A stretch of DNA of 64,000 nucleotides from Collimonas humicola (GTDB lineage: Bacteria > Pseudomonadota > Gammaproteobacteria > Burkholderiales > Burkholderiaceae_D), in the NCBI RefSeq assembly GCF_018304945.1, contig NZ_JAGQEE010000004.1:310001-374000 (forward strand), written 5' to 3'. This document shows, piece by piece, positions 56,701 to 62,518 of the stretch (its first letter is position 1; each line of letters starts with the position of its first letter). The position numbers were made by a program, and so were the translations under genes. A model generated the notes under the pieces. The model was not told where the DNA came from and searched no databases. It worked only from the letters and a program-made list of their open reading frames with translations.

Positions 56701-58891
56701 ATAGCGACGACACACTGCTGTTGGTGGTGCTCAGGCCGCTGGACAACGAAGTCACGTTACTGTTAGTGCTGCTCAAGCCGGTCGAGGTCGAGGTCGACAG
56801 TGACGACACGCTGCTATTGGTGGTGCTGAGACCGCTGGACAACGAAGTGACGTTGCTGTTGGTGCTGCTCAAGCCGGTCGAGGTCGAGGTCGACAGCGAC
56901 GACACGTTGCTGTTTGTCGTGCTGAGGCCGCTGGACAGCGAAGTGACATTGCTGTTGGTACTGCTCAAGCCGGTCGATGTCGACGTCGACAATGACGATA
57001 CGCTGCTGTTTGTCGTGCTCAGTCCGCTGGACAGCGAAGTGACGTTGCTGTTGGTGGTGCTCAGGCCGTTGGATAACGAAGTCACGTTGCTGTTGGTCGT
57101 GCTCAGTCCACTGGACAACGATATGACGTTGCTGTTGGTCGTGCTCAGGCCACTGGACAACGATGTGACGTTGCTATTCGTACTGCTCAGGCCTGTCGAT
57201 GTCGAGGTCGATAGCGACACCACATTGCTGGTGGTCGTGCTCAGGCCGCTAGACAACGAAGTCACGTTGCTATTCGTGCTGCTCAGGCCCGTCGAAGTCG
57301 ACGTCGACAGTGACGATATGTTGCTGTTTGCTGTGCTCAGGCCACTGGATAACGAAGTCACGCTGCTATTGGTACTGCTCAGGCCAGTCGAGGTCGAGGT
57401 CGACAGCGACGATACGTTGCTGTTGATGGTGCTCAGACCGCTGGACAACGAAGTGACGTTGCTGCTCGCCGTACTCAGCCCGGTCGAGGTCGATGTTGAC
57501 AACGACGATACGCTACTGTTGGCAGTGCTCAGGCCTGTCGATGCAGAAGTCGACAACGACGAAACACTGCTGTTGATAGTACTGAGGCCACTGGACAGCG
57601 AAGTGACGTTACTGTTCGTGCTGCTCAAACCCGTCGATGTCGAGGTCGACAGCGAGGACACGCTGCTGTTAGTGCTGCTCAGACCACTGGACAACGATGT
57701 CACATTGCTATTCGTGCTGCTCAAGCCGGTCGACGTCGACGTTGACAACGATGAAACGCTGCTGTTAGTCGTGCTCAGTCCGCTGGACAGCGAAGTGACA
57801 TTGCTGTTCGTGCTGCTCAAGCCGGTCGATGTCGATGTCGACAGCGACGATACGTTGCTGTTTGTTGTGCTGAGGCCGCTGGACAGTGAAGTGACATTGC
57901 TGTTGGTGCTGCTCAAGCCGGTCGACAGAGAATTAATGCTGCTAGTGTGGCTCGACAAGCCGGTCGACGTCGACGTTGACAACGACGATACGCTGCTGTT
58001 GGTAGTGCTCAGGCCAGTCGATGTCGATGTCGACAGCGATGACACATTGCTGTTTGTCGTGCTCAGTCCGCTGGACAATGAAGTCACGTTGCTGTTCGTG
58101 CTGCTCAGACCCGTCGATGTCGAAGTCGACAGCGACGACACGCTGCTATTTGTCGTGCTCAGACCGCTGGACAGCGAAGTCACATTACTGTTGGCGCTGC
58201 TCAAACCAGTCGAAGTTGATGTCGACAGCGATGACACATTGCTGTTTGTCGTGCTCAGTCCGCTGGACAATGAAGTCACGTTGCTGTTCATGCTGCTCAG
58301 GCCAGTCGATGTCGAAGTCGACAACGAAGACACATTGCTGTTGGTCGTGCTCAGGCCGCTGGACAGCGATGTGACGTTGCTGTTCGTGCTGCTCAAACCT
58401 GTCGAGGTCGAGGTCGACAAGGACGATACATTGCTGTTAGTCGTGCTCAACCCGGTGGACAAGGAGGCTTCCGCCACTCGCGACGTGCTGATTCCGGTCG
58501 AGGTCGACGTGGATAGAGATGTCACATTGCTGTTAGTCGTGCTCAGCCCAGTGGACAAGGAGGATTCCGCCACGCGTGACGTGCTGATACCAGTCGAAGT
58601 GGAGGTCGACAGACTGTTAAGGTAAATCCTGGTGTTGTTAACGTAGTTAACGCAAGTTGGATCGGCAGTGTACATGGTGCCGCCATTGCCCGAAGTACAC
58701 GCTGCCTCTGGCAACGTTTGTGCAAACACATCATTAGGCGCAAACAAGAGCAGCGGCGCAATGGCCCCGGCAGTTGCTATTGCGGCGGCCACTTTTGAGC
58801 TGCTACGCTTCCCTCGAGCCGCCGTATTTTCGGACACGGCGACCCAGGCGCCAAGTACTTCACTATATACGGTGCGATAAATTTTATTCAT
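47774..58891 (-). CDS. Trimeric autotransporter adhesin 3 (headless giant, 3705 aa)
   Basis: Begins with the same ESPR (MNKIYRTVYSEVLGAWVAVS) and a hydrophobic core (AIATAGAIAPLLLFAPNDVFA). There is no N-terminal head: after about 90 residues containing two Cys (EAACTSG, DPTCVNY) the stalk starts and runs unbroken to about residue 3268. The unit is SLSTSTSTGLSSTNSNVT followed by SLSSGLSTTNSNVS, roughly 99 times. A single neck (TNVAAGVKPTDAVNFSQL) sits near 3290. The C-terminal head shares GVDATGSGLCAQATKDGATA with the paralogues, and the anchor ends in VDFKLW with the terminal aromatic expected for outer-membrane barrels. As an alpha-helical stalk it would be several hundred nm long (inference from about 0.15 nm per residue). 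Confidence 0.93.
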   Translation of the reverse strand: MNKIYRTVYSEVLGAWVAVSENTAARGKRSSSKVAAAIATAGAIAPLLLFAPNDVFAQTLPEAACTSGNGGTMYTADPTCVNYVNNTRIYLNSLSTSTSTGISTSRVAESSLSTGLSTTNSNVTSLSTSTSTGISTSRVAEASLSTGLSTTNSNVSSLSTSTSTGLSSTNSNVTSLSSGLSTTNSNVSSLSTSTSTGLSSMNSNVTSLSSGLSTTNSNVSSLSTSTSTGLSSANSNVTSLSSGLSTTNSSVSSLSTSTSTGLSSTNSNVTSLSSGLSTTNSNVSSLSTSTSTGLSTTNSSVSSLSTSTSTGLSSHTSSINSLSTGLSSTNSNVTSLSSGLSTTNSNVSSLSTSTSTGLSSTNSNVTSLSSGLSTTNSSVSSLSTSTSTGLSSTNSNVTSLSSGLSSTNSSVSSLSTSTSTGLSSTNSNVTSLSSGLSTINSSVSSLSTSASTGLSTANSSVSSLSTSTSTGLSTASSNVTSLSSGLSTINSNVSSLSTSTSTGLSSTNSSVTSLSSGLSTANSNISSLSTSTSTGLSSTNSNVTSLSSGLSTTTSNVVSLSTSTSTGLSSTNSNVTSLSSGLSTTNSNVISLSSGLSTTNSNVTSLSNGLSTTNSNVTSLSSGLSTTNSSVSSLSTSTSTGLSSTNSNVTSLSSGLSTTNSNVSSLSTSTSTGLSSTNSNVTSLSSGLSTTNSSVSSLSTSTSTGLSSTNSNVTSLSSGLSTTNSSVSSLSTSTSTGLSSTNSNISSLSTSTSTGLSSTNSNVTSLSSGLSTTNSSVSSLSTSTSTGLSSHTSSINSLSTGLSTTNSNVSSLSTSTSTGLSSTNSNVTSLSSGLSTTSSNVSSLSSGLSTTNSNVSSLSTSTSTGLSTTNSNVSSLSTSTSTGLSSTNSNVTSLSSGLSTTNSSVSSLSTSTSTGLSSTNSSVSSLSTSTSTGLSSTNSNVTSLSSGLSTTNSSVSSLSTSTSTGLSSTNSSVTSLSSGLSTTNSSVSSLSTSTSTGLSSTNSNVTSLSSGLSTTNSSVSSLSTSTSTGLSSTNSNVTSLSSGLSTTNSNVSSLSTSTSTGLSSANSNVISLSSGLSTTNSNVSSLSTSTSTGMSSSNSNVTSLSSGLSTTNSNVSSLSTSTSTGLSSTNSNVTSLSSGLSTTNSNVSSLSTSTSTGLSSTNSNVTSLSSGLSTTSSNVSSLSSGLSTTNSNVSSLSTSTSTGLSTTNSNVSSLSTSTSTGLSSTNSNVTSLSSGLSTTNSSVSSLSTSTSSGLSSTNSNISSLSTSTSTGLSSTNSNVTSLSSGLSTTNSSVSSLSTSTSTGLSSTSSNVTSLSSGLSTTNSSVSSLSTSTSTGLSSTSSNVTSLSSGLSTTNSNVSSLSTSTSTGLSSTNSNVTSLSSGLSTTNSNVSSLSTSTSTGLSSTNSNVTSLSSGLSTTNSNVSSLSTSTSTGLSSTNSNVTSLSSGLSTTNSNVSSLSTSTSTGLSSTNSNVTSLSSGLSTTNSNVSSLSTSTSTGLSSTNSNVTSLSSGLSTTNSNVSSLSTSTSTGLSSTNSNVSSLSTSTSTGLSSTNSNVTSLSSGLSTTNSNVSSLSTSTSTGLSSTNSNVTSLSSGLSTTNSNVSSLSTSTSTGLSSTNSNVTSLSSGLSTTNSNVSSLSTSTSTGLSSTNSNVTSLSSGLSTTNSNVSSLSTSTSTGLSSTNSNVTSLSSGLSTTNSSVSSLSTSTSTGLSSTNSNVTSLSSGLSTTNSNVSSLSTSTSTGLSSTNSNVTSLSSGLSTTNSNVSSLSTSTSTGLSSTNSNVTSLSSGLSTTNSNVTSLSSGLSTTNSNVSSLSTSTSTGLSSTNSNVTSLSSGLSTTNSNVSSLSTSTSTGLSSTNSNVTSLSSGLSTTNSNVSSLSTSTSTGLSSTNSNVTSLSSGLSTTNSSVSSLSTSTSTGLSSTNSNVTSLSSGLSTTNSNVSSLSSGLSTTNSNVSSLSTSTSTGLSSTNSNVTSLSSGLSTTNSNVSSLSTSTSTGLSSTNSNVTSLSSGLSTTNSNVSSLSTSTSTGLSTTNSNVTSLSSGLSTTNSNVSSLSTSTSTGLSSTNSNVTSLSSGLSTTNSNVSSLSTSTSTGLSSTNSNVTSLSSGLSTTNSNVSSLSTSTSTGLSTASSNVTSLSSGLSTTNSNVSSLSTSTSTGLSSTNSNVTSLSSGLSTTNSNVTSLSSGLSTTNSSVSSLSTSTSTGLSTTNSNVSSLSTSTSTGLSSTNSNVTSLSSGLSTTNSNVSSLSTSTSTGLSSTNSNVTSLSSGLSTTNSNVSSLSTSTSTGLSSANSNVTSLSSGLSTTNSSVSSLSTSTSTGLSSANSNVTSLSSGLSTTNSNVTSLSSGLSTTNSNVSSLSTSTSTGLSSTNSNVTSLSSGLSTTNSNVSSLSTSTSTGLSSTNSNVSSLSTSTSTGLSSTNSNVTSLSSGLSTTDSNVSSLSTSTSTGLSSTNSNVTSLSSGLSTTNSNVSSLSTSTSTGLSSASSNVTSLSSGLSSTNSNVTSLSSGLSTTNSSVSSLSTSTSTGLSSTNSSVSSLSTSTSTGLSSTNSNVTSLSSGLSTTNSNVSSLSTSTSTGLSSTNSNVTSLSSGLSTTDSNVSSLSTSTSTGLSSTNSNVTSLSSGLSTTNSSVSSLSTSTSTGLSSTNSNVTSLSSGLSTTNSNVSSLSTSTSAGLSSTNSNVTSLSSGLSTTNSNVSSLSTSTSTGLSSTNSNVTSLSSGLSTTNSNVSSLSTSTSTGLSTTNSNVTSLSSGLSTTDSNVSSLSTSTSTGLSSTNSNVTSLSSGLSTTNSSVSSLSTSTSTGLSSTNSNVTSLSSGLSTTNSNVSSLSTSTSTGLSSTNSNVTSLSSGLSTTNSNVSSLSTSTSTGLSTTNSNVTSLSSGLSTTNSSVSSLSTSTSTGLSSTNSNVTSLFSGLSTTNSSVSSLSTSTSTGLSSTNSNVTSLSSGLSTTNSNVSSLSTSTSTGLSSTNSNVTSLSSGLSTTDSNVSSLSTSTSTGLSSTNSNVTSLSSGLSTTNSNVSSLSTSTSTGLSSANSNVTSLSSGLSTTNSNVSSLSTSISTGLSSTNSSVTSLSSGLSTTNSNVTSLSSGLSTTNSNVSSLSTSTSTGLSSTNSNVTSLSSGLSTTNSNVSSLSTSTSTGLSSTNSNVISLSSGLSTTNSNVSSLSTSTSTGLSSTNSNLTSLSSGLSTTNSNVSSLSTSTSTGLSSTNSNVTSLSSGLSTTNSSVSSLSTSTSTGLSSTNSNVTSLSSGLSTTNSNVSSLSTSTSTGLSTTNSNLTSLSSGVANAVKYDNPSHTSITLGGVGATTPVILTNVAAGVKPTDAVNFSQLSSLSTSTSTGIGSLSTGLSSTNSSVSSLSTSTSAGLSSNTSSINSLSTGLSGSTSNVNSLSTGLSTTNGNVSSLSSSTSSGISSLSTGISSLSTGLSQITSISSGLSNIANGTTSLSTTLTSLVDASKNATANGGTLGGTTIGGANSNGTVQTRGTSGNAISNVMASTCSSVNGVDATGSGLCAQATKDGATAIGSNAQATDTNATAVGFRALASQAGSVAIGYNARATGDPTVAIGNSALASGNDAVATGAGAQATANNSVALGAYSVADQANTVSVGSSGNERRITNVAAGVNPTDAVNMSQLNNVQNQIGDVKRIAYSGVAMSMAMSGAVTSALERGEGRVGVGIGSYQGYGALALQFRAKSSSGNNTWGVGVSTTGSAWGVSAGVDFKLW
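49090..58620 (-). repeat. 96-bp composite coding repeats, stalk of adhesin 3
   Basis: About 99 copies of a 54+42-bp unit (18+14 residues), occasionally with a missing or doubled half-unit. Nearly every unit contains GTCGAC. Third-position differences are reshuffled between distant units, as expected from gene conversion or slippage. The array is uninterrupted for 9.5 kb, among the longest simple coding arrays one could expect in a bacterium, and is prone to assembly error. Confidence 0.93.
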
Positions 58892-58987
58892 GAATTGCTC
58901 TAATCAAAATATAGTGAGACTTGCAGCATGAGATCGGACTGATCGTTCAAGCGAGATCACGTAAAAGTGGAGGCCAACTATGGGCAG

Positions 58988-59164
58988 CTACGCCATGCTC
59001 ATGACAACATCAGCGGATGTGTGCTGCGTCTTCGCGTCGGCCGAAAGCGGCATGCCCGCGATAAGGAACGCAGTTAATTTGAAAAGTCTGCCGAACGCGC
59101 CAAGAGGGAATGCGGCGCTGTCGATGAGCGCCATGAATGAGAGCATTTGATGCAACGTCTTCAT
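58988..59164 (-). CDS. Small ORF (58 aa) upstream of adhesin 3, possibly exported
   Basis: ATG at 59164 has CCAAGGTGAAAAG upstream, with AAGG as a ribosome site. The peptide starts MKTLHQMLSFMALIDS and contains a hydrophobic stretch (RLFKLTAFLIAGMPLSADA) like a late signal sequence or membrane helix. It ends 96 bp before the adhesin 3 start on the same strand. The start region is conserved upstream of adhesin 2. It could be a leader peptide or a small accessory protein; I recognise no family. Confidence 0.4.
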   Translation of the reverse strand: MKTLHQMLSFMALIDSAAFPLGAFGRLFKLTAFLIAGMPLSADAKTQHTSADVVMSMA

Positions 59165-59209
59165 CTTTTCACCTTGGAAATTCGGCGTTTTTATAACTCA
59201 AAAGAACTC
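59148..59209. promoter_or_regulatory. Conserved leader element, adhesin 3 copy
   Basis: Minus-strand reading begins GAGTTCTTTTGAGTT and ends GTTGCATCA, 257 bp before the adhesin 3 ATG. It corresponds to 47311-47371 before adhesin 2. It includes the ribosome site and first codons of the small ORF plus about 45 bp upstream. Confidence 0.5.
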
Positions 59210-60241
59210 AGCTTCGTCGCATCAAAGACCAGGGGTTCAAGTGACGTGGCCACTTTCCTCAGATCCCGACTGAAAAACCAGGAATTCAATCAACCCAAGA
59301 GACAAGGAAATTTGTTGCCGCTCCCGTCCTCAATTCACAATTAACAATATTAAATTTCAAACAACGCTTATTGACATTTTTAATTCTTCTTCTCGGCCAA
59401 TCAATTACACAACTACCGTCAAGCTCGGCTCAACATCGCATTAAATCCATCTAAGTATTGCGCATAAAATCAGCATGTTGCTCTTTGCTCAACATCGACT
59501 TCCACGGCAACGCAAAGTGGAATATTTATCATTGCATTTCAAACATCAATAAATGTCCAAAATCACGAATAACACAAAGTGCCAAATGTTAATTTCAATT
59601 ATTATTTATGTCATCTAAATAAGTTCCCAAAAGTCGCCAATAAACAACGAATTTATTCATATATGACGCTTGAAATAATTTCAAAAACTGCCTCCTCCTC
59701 TCTGTTTTCGAGAAAAAAACTGCAAAATTTATTCATAAGTACTTATAAACATTGATATTTTCAAGATATACGAATTTTAAATATCTTAATTGCACAGTTA
59801 CCCATAAACAACAAATTTAGGGAAAAATAGCCAGATGTTTTCGCATATAAAAATCCCCAATGGAAACAATTTCGGCAATTTATTTCCGCATGGAAATGAT
59901 AAATGTGCTTTTCAATATTAACTGTTTAATATGAAATAAAATGTCCATACGTAGACATCATTTGCAAAGTGCGGGATGGGAAATTCATTGTGGAAAAATG
60001 CCATTCTGTCTAGCATCAATAGCAATTCTCTGTGAAAAATGCAGAAGCAGGCGCAGCCAACGCGCCGCCAGCAAAGGCCAGGAAGCACATCAGCGTACAG
60101 ATCTGTACGTTCTCACAATAGGATACATGCTTGAAAAACAAGACCTTGGACAGGTGCGGGCAAGGTGCGGGCACGCAGGTGGAAATGTAAAATTGACCGC
60201 CAACCCGTCAATAGCCTAAAGCAACAGCCGGTCCGGGCAAC

Positions 60242-60274
60242 AAAAAGCCCGCAATCACATCGTCATTGCGGGCT
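60242..60274 (-). terminator. Terminator of rbgA
   Basis: On the minus strand AGCCCGCAAT, 9-nt loop, ATTGCGGGCTTTTTG: stem plus T run just beyond the rbgA stop at 60290. Confidence 0.85.
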
Positions 60275-60289
60275 CGGGGATAAGCAGTT

Positions 60290-61231
60290 TTAGCGGCTAT
60301 TGTTATTGTCCTGCTCATCCTGTTCAGCTTTTTCAGCGTCCGCTTCGGCCTGGCGCCTTGCCACTTCTTCCGCATGCAGAGCCAGCAGGACTGCACGTGT
60401 TTGCGGCGTCTCCAGGCTGATCCGGCCAAGCGCGCCGGTACGATAGTCCTGCAGCAGAGTGTGCGCCGCCTTCTCCAGGTCAAGGTCGCCGCCTTTGAGA
60501 CGGAAGCCGCGGCGCAGCGCCACGCCTTCGATGACGCTGACGCCATCGATGCCATCGGTCTTGATGCCGTAACGGGCCGTCAGCAGCGGCGCATAGCGCA
60601 GCAGCAGCTCGTCGGCCAGGAACGTTGCGACCTCTTCTTCGATCAGCGCATTGCTGCCGATAGCGTGGCTGGCGGCCAGCATCAGGCCATCGCTAGGATG
60701 GGCGATCTTCGGCCACAGCATGCCGGGGGTGTCGATCAGCACCATATTGTTACCCAGGTACAGGCGCTGCTGCACCTTGGTCACTGCCGGTTCATCGCCG
60801 ACGGCTGCCACCCGGCGCTTGAGCAAGGCATTCATCAAGGTCGACTTGCCGACGTTGGGAATCCCCATGATCATCATGCGCAAAGGCTTCAGCGGCGTGC
60901 CGCGATGCGGCGCCAGCGTCAGGCACAAACCCGGGATCTTGGCGACATCGGACGGCTTCTTGCAGCTCAAGGCCACTGCGTGCACATTTTTTTGCGCGTT
61001 GTAAAAGCTGAGCCATGCCTGGGTGGCGGCCGGATCGGCCAGGTCGCTCTTGTTGAGGATTTTCAGGCAGGGACGCTGGCGGTGCACGCGCAGCTGCTCA
61101 ATCATGGGATTGCAGCTAGCTTGCGGCAAACGGCCGTCGAGCACTTCGATCACGAGATCGACCTTCTCCATAGCTTCCGCCGCCTTCTTGCGGGCGGCGT
61201 TCATATGACCTGGGAACCATTGTATGGACAT
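60290..61231 (-). CDS. rbgA: Ribosome biogenesis GTPase RbgA/YlqF
   Basis: A 313-residue circularly permuted GTPase that assists late assembly of the 50S subunit. The motif order is the permuted one: G4 NKSD near residue 60, then G1 GIPNVGKST near 123, and G3 DTPG near 167. The N-terminus IQWFPGHMNAARKKA is the family signature. The C-terminal domain after about 190 is helical and ends in an acidic tail (AEQDEQDNNNSR). ATG at 61231. It stands alone, convergent toward the AT-rich adhesin upstream region. Confidence 0.94.
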   Translation of the reverse strand: MSIQWFPGHMNAARKKAAEAMEKVDLVIEVLDGRLPQASCNPMIEQLRVHRQRPCLKILNKSDLADPAATQAWLSFYNAQKNVHAVALSCKKPSDVAKIPGLCLTLAPHRGTPLKPLRMMIMGIPNVGKSTLMNALLKRRVAAVGDEPAVTKVQQRLYLGNNMVLIDTPGMLWPKIAHPSDGLMLAASHAIGSNALIEEEVATFLADELLLRYAPLLTARYGIKTDGIDGVSVIEGVALRRGFRLKGGDLDLEKAAHTLLQDYRTGALGRISLETPQTRAVLLALHAEEVARRQAEADAEKAEQDEQDNNNSR

Positions 61232-61382
61232 GCGTTGTCTTGTCTGACTAAAATAAACCGCTATTGTACGGACTTATTCCGCTTCTACCGCAATCCCGGC
61301 CGCAAGCCTTGCATGGCGAAGCGCGCCAGATCGCCCTCGATGAGGGACCGGCGCTCCATTTTATTACCCCAAGACAAGCAAA

Positions 61383-62321
61383 CTATTCCAGTTCGGCCAG
61401 CACTTTCATATGCGCGACCACGCTGCGCGCCAGCGCCGAGAGGTCGTAGCCGCCCTCCAGGCAGCTGACAATCCGGCCTCGCGCGTGCTCTGCCGCCACT
61501 TGCATGATCTGCCGGGTGAGCCAGGTGTAGTCGGCCTCGACCAAACCCATCTGCGCCATGTCGTCTTCCCTGTGCGCATCAAAACCGGCGGAGACAAAAA
61601 TCATTTGCGGCCGGTGCTCCTGCAAGGCCGGCAACCACTGTTCGGTCGCCAGCTGCCGCACCGCTTTGCCGTCGCTGTAGGCCGGCAGCGGAATATTGAC
61701 TGCCTTGCCGCCGCTCGCCTCGGCGCCGCTGAAGGGATAGAACGGATGCTGAAAGAAACTCACCATCAGCACCCGCGGATCGTGCGCAAAGATCTCTTCG
61801 GTGCCATTGCCGTGATGGACGTCGAAATCGACGATCGCCACCCGTTCCAGTCCGTGCACCTCCAGCGCATGACGCGCGGCCAGCGCAACGTTATTGAAAA
61901 GGCAAAATCCCATCGGTGTAGTGGACGTGGCGTGATGGCCAGGCGGGCGCACCGAGCAAAATGCGTTGTCGATCTCCCCGGCGATGACGGCATCGGTCGC
62001 CGCCAGCGCGGCGCCGGCCGCGCGCAATGCCGCTTGCCAGCTATGCACATTGACTGCGGTGTCGGGGTCCAGCTGATAAGTGCCGCCCGTGCCGGCCAGG
62101 GCCAGGCTGCGCTCGCGCACCAGGGCGATCATGGCGGCGCTGTGCACCCGCGCCAAGTCGCTCTCCAGCGCCAGCGGCGCGCCGCGGTAATCCAGCAACT
62201 GGTCGATGCGGCTGGCAATCAGCTGGTCTTCGATCGCCTGCAATCTCGCTGGCGATTCCGGATGACCGGCGCCCATGTCGTGCAGCTTGCAATCGGGATG
62301 AGTATAAAAAGCAGTAGTCAA
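61383..62321 (-). CDS. Histone deacetylase family protein
   Basis: A zinc amidohydrolase of the HDAC/acetylpolyamine amidohydrolase superfamily. Motifs are CSVRPPGHHA (tandem active-site His), DFDVHHGNGTEEIF (zinc ligands Asp and His), SAGFDAH (third ligand) and CLEGGYDL. Bacterial members deacetylate polyamines or other small acetylated compounds; the substrate here is unknown. The start is uncertain: the family N-terminus TTAFYTHPDCKLHDMGAGHP follows a TTG at 62321, while ATGs at 62375 and 62402 would add 18 or 27 unconserved residues. About 312 residues from the TTG, close to family length. Monocistronic. Confidence 0.9.
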   Translation of the reverse strand: MTTAFYTHPDCKLHDMGAGHPESPARLQAIEDQLIASRIDQLLDYRGAPLALESDLARVHSAAMIALVRERSLALAGTGGTYQLDPDTAVNVHSWQAALRAAGAALAATDAVIAGEIDNAFCSVRPPGHHATSTTPMGFCLFNNVALAARHALEVHGLERVAIVDFDVHHGNGTEEIFAHDPRVLMVSFFQHPFYPFSGAEASGGKAVNIPLPAYSDGKAVRQLATEQWLPALQEHRPQMIFVSAGFDAHREDDMAQMGLVEADYTWLTRQIMQVAAEHARGRIVSCLEGGYDLSALARSVVAHMKVLAELE

Positions 62322-62518
62322 TTGAGCTCGCCAAAAGTCTTGCTGGAAATGCTGATAGTGTACACGTGGCGCCATTCTCGCCCGGATTCGGACAAACTGC
62401 ACCGTGCCCGGCGCCGCAAGCGGATTAAGCAGATTGATATTTTCTCAAAGAAACTAGGTTAACTCTGAGGAAGTTTGTATGATTCTCTCTCCGCAATCGC
62501 GCCCTCACATACGATGCC

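Larger units (their letters stand above)
58892..60241. other. AT-rich region upstream of adhesin 3
   Basis: About 1.35 kb, markedly AT-rich between 59340 and 59940, where no gene is supported. It includes the 12-bp direct repeat AATTTATTCATA at 59650 and 59726, and AT-rich tracts of the kind bound by H-NS-like silencers. An open frame at 59941-60219 (92 codons) has no recognisable features. The presumed adhesin 3 promoter lies somewhere here. Confidence 0.5.

Noticed and set aside
33990-58620. CRISPR array suggested by regular short repeats
   Set aside because: The repeats are contiguous multiples of three inside coding frames with no unique spacers and no cas genes nearby.
59147-59344. 65-codon plus-strand frame upstream of adhesin 3
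   Set aside because: It is antisense to the conserved leader element and lacks a ribosome site.
59941-60219. 92-codon plus-strand frame near the rbgA terminator
   Set aside because: No recognisable domain, no clear Shine-Dalgarno and mixed composition; kept as unannotated intergenic DNA.
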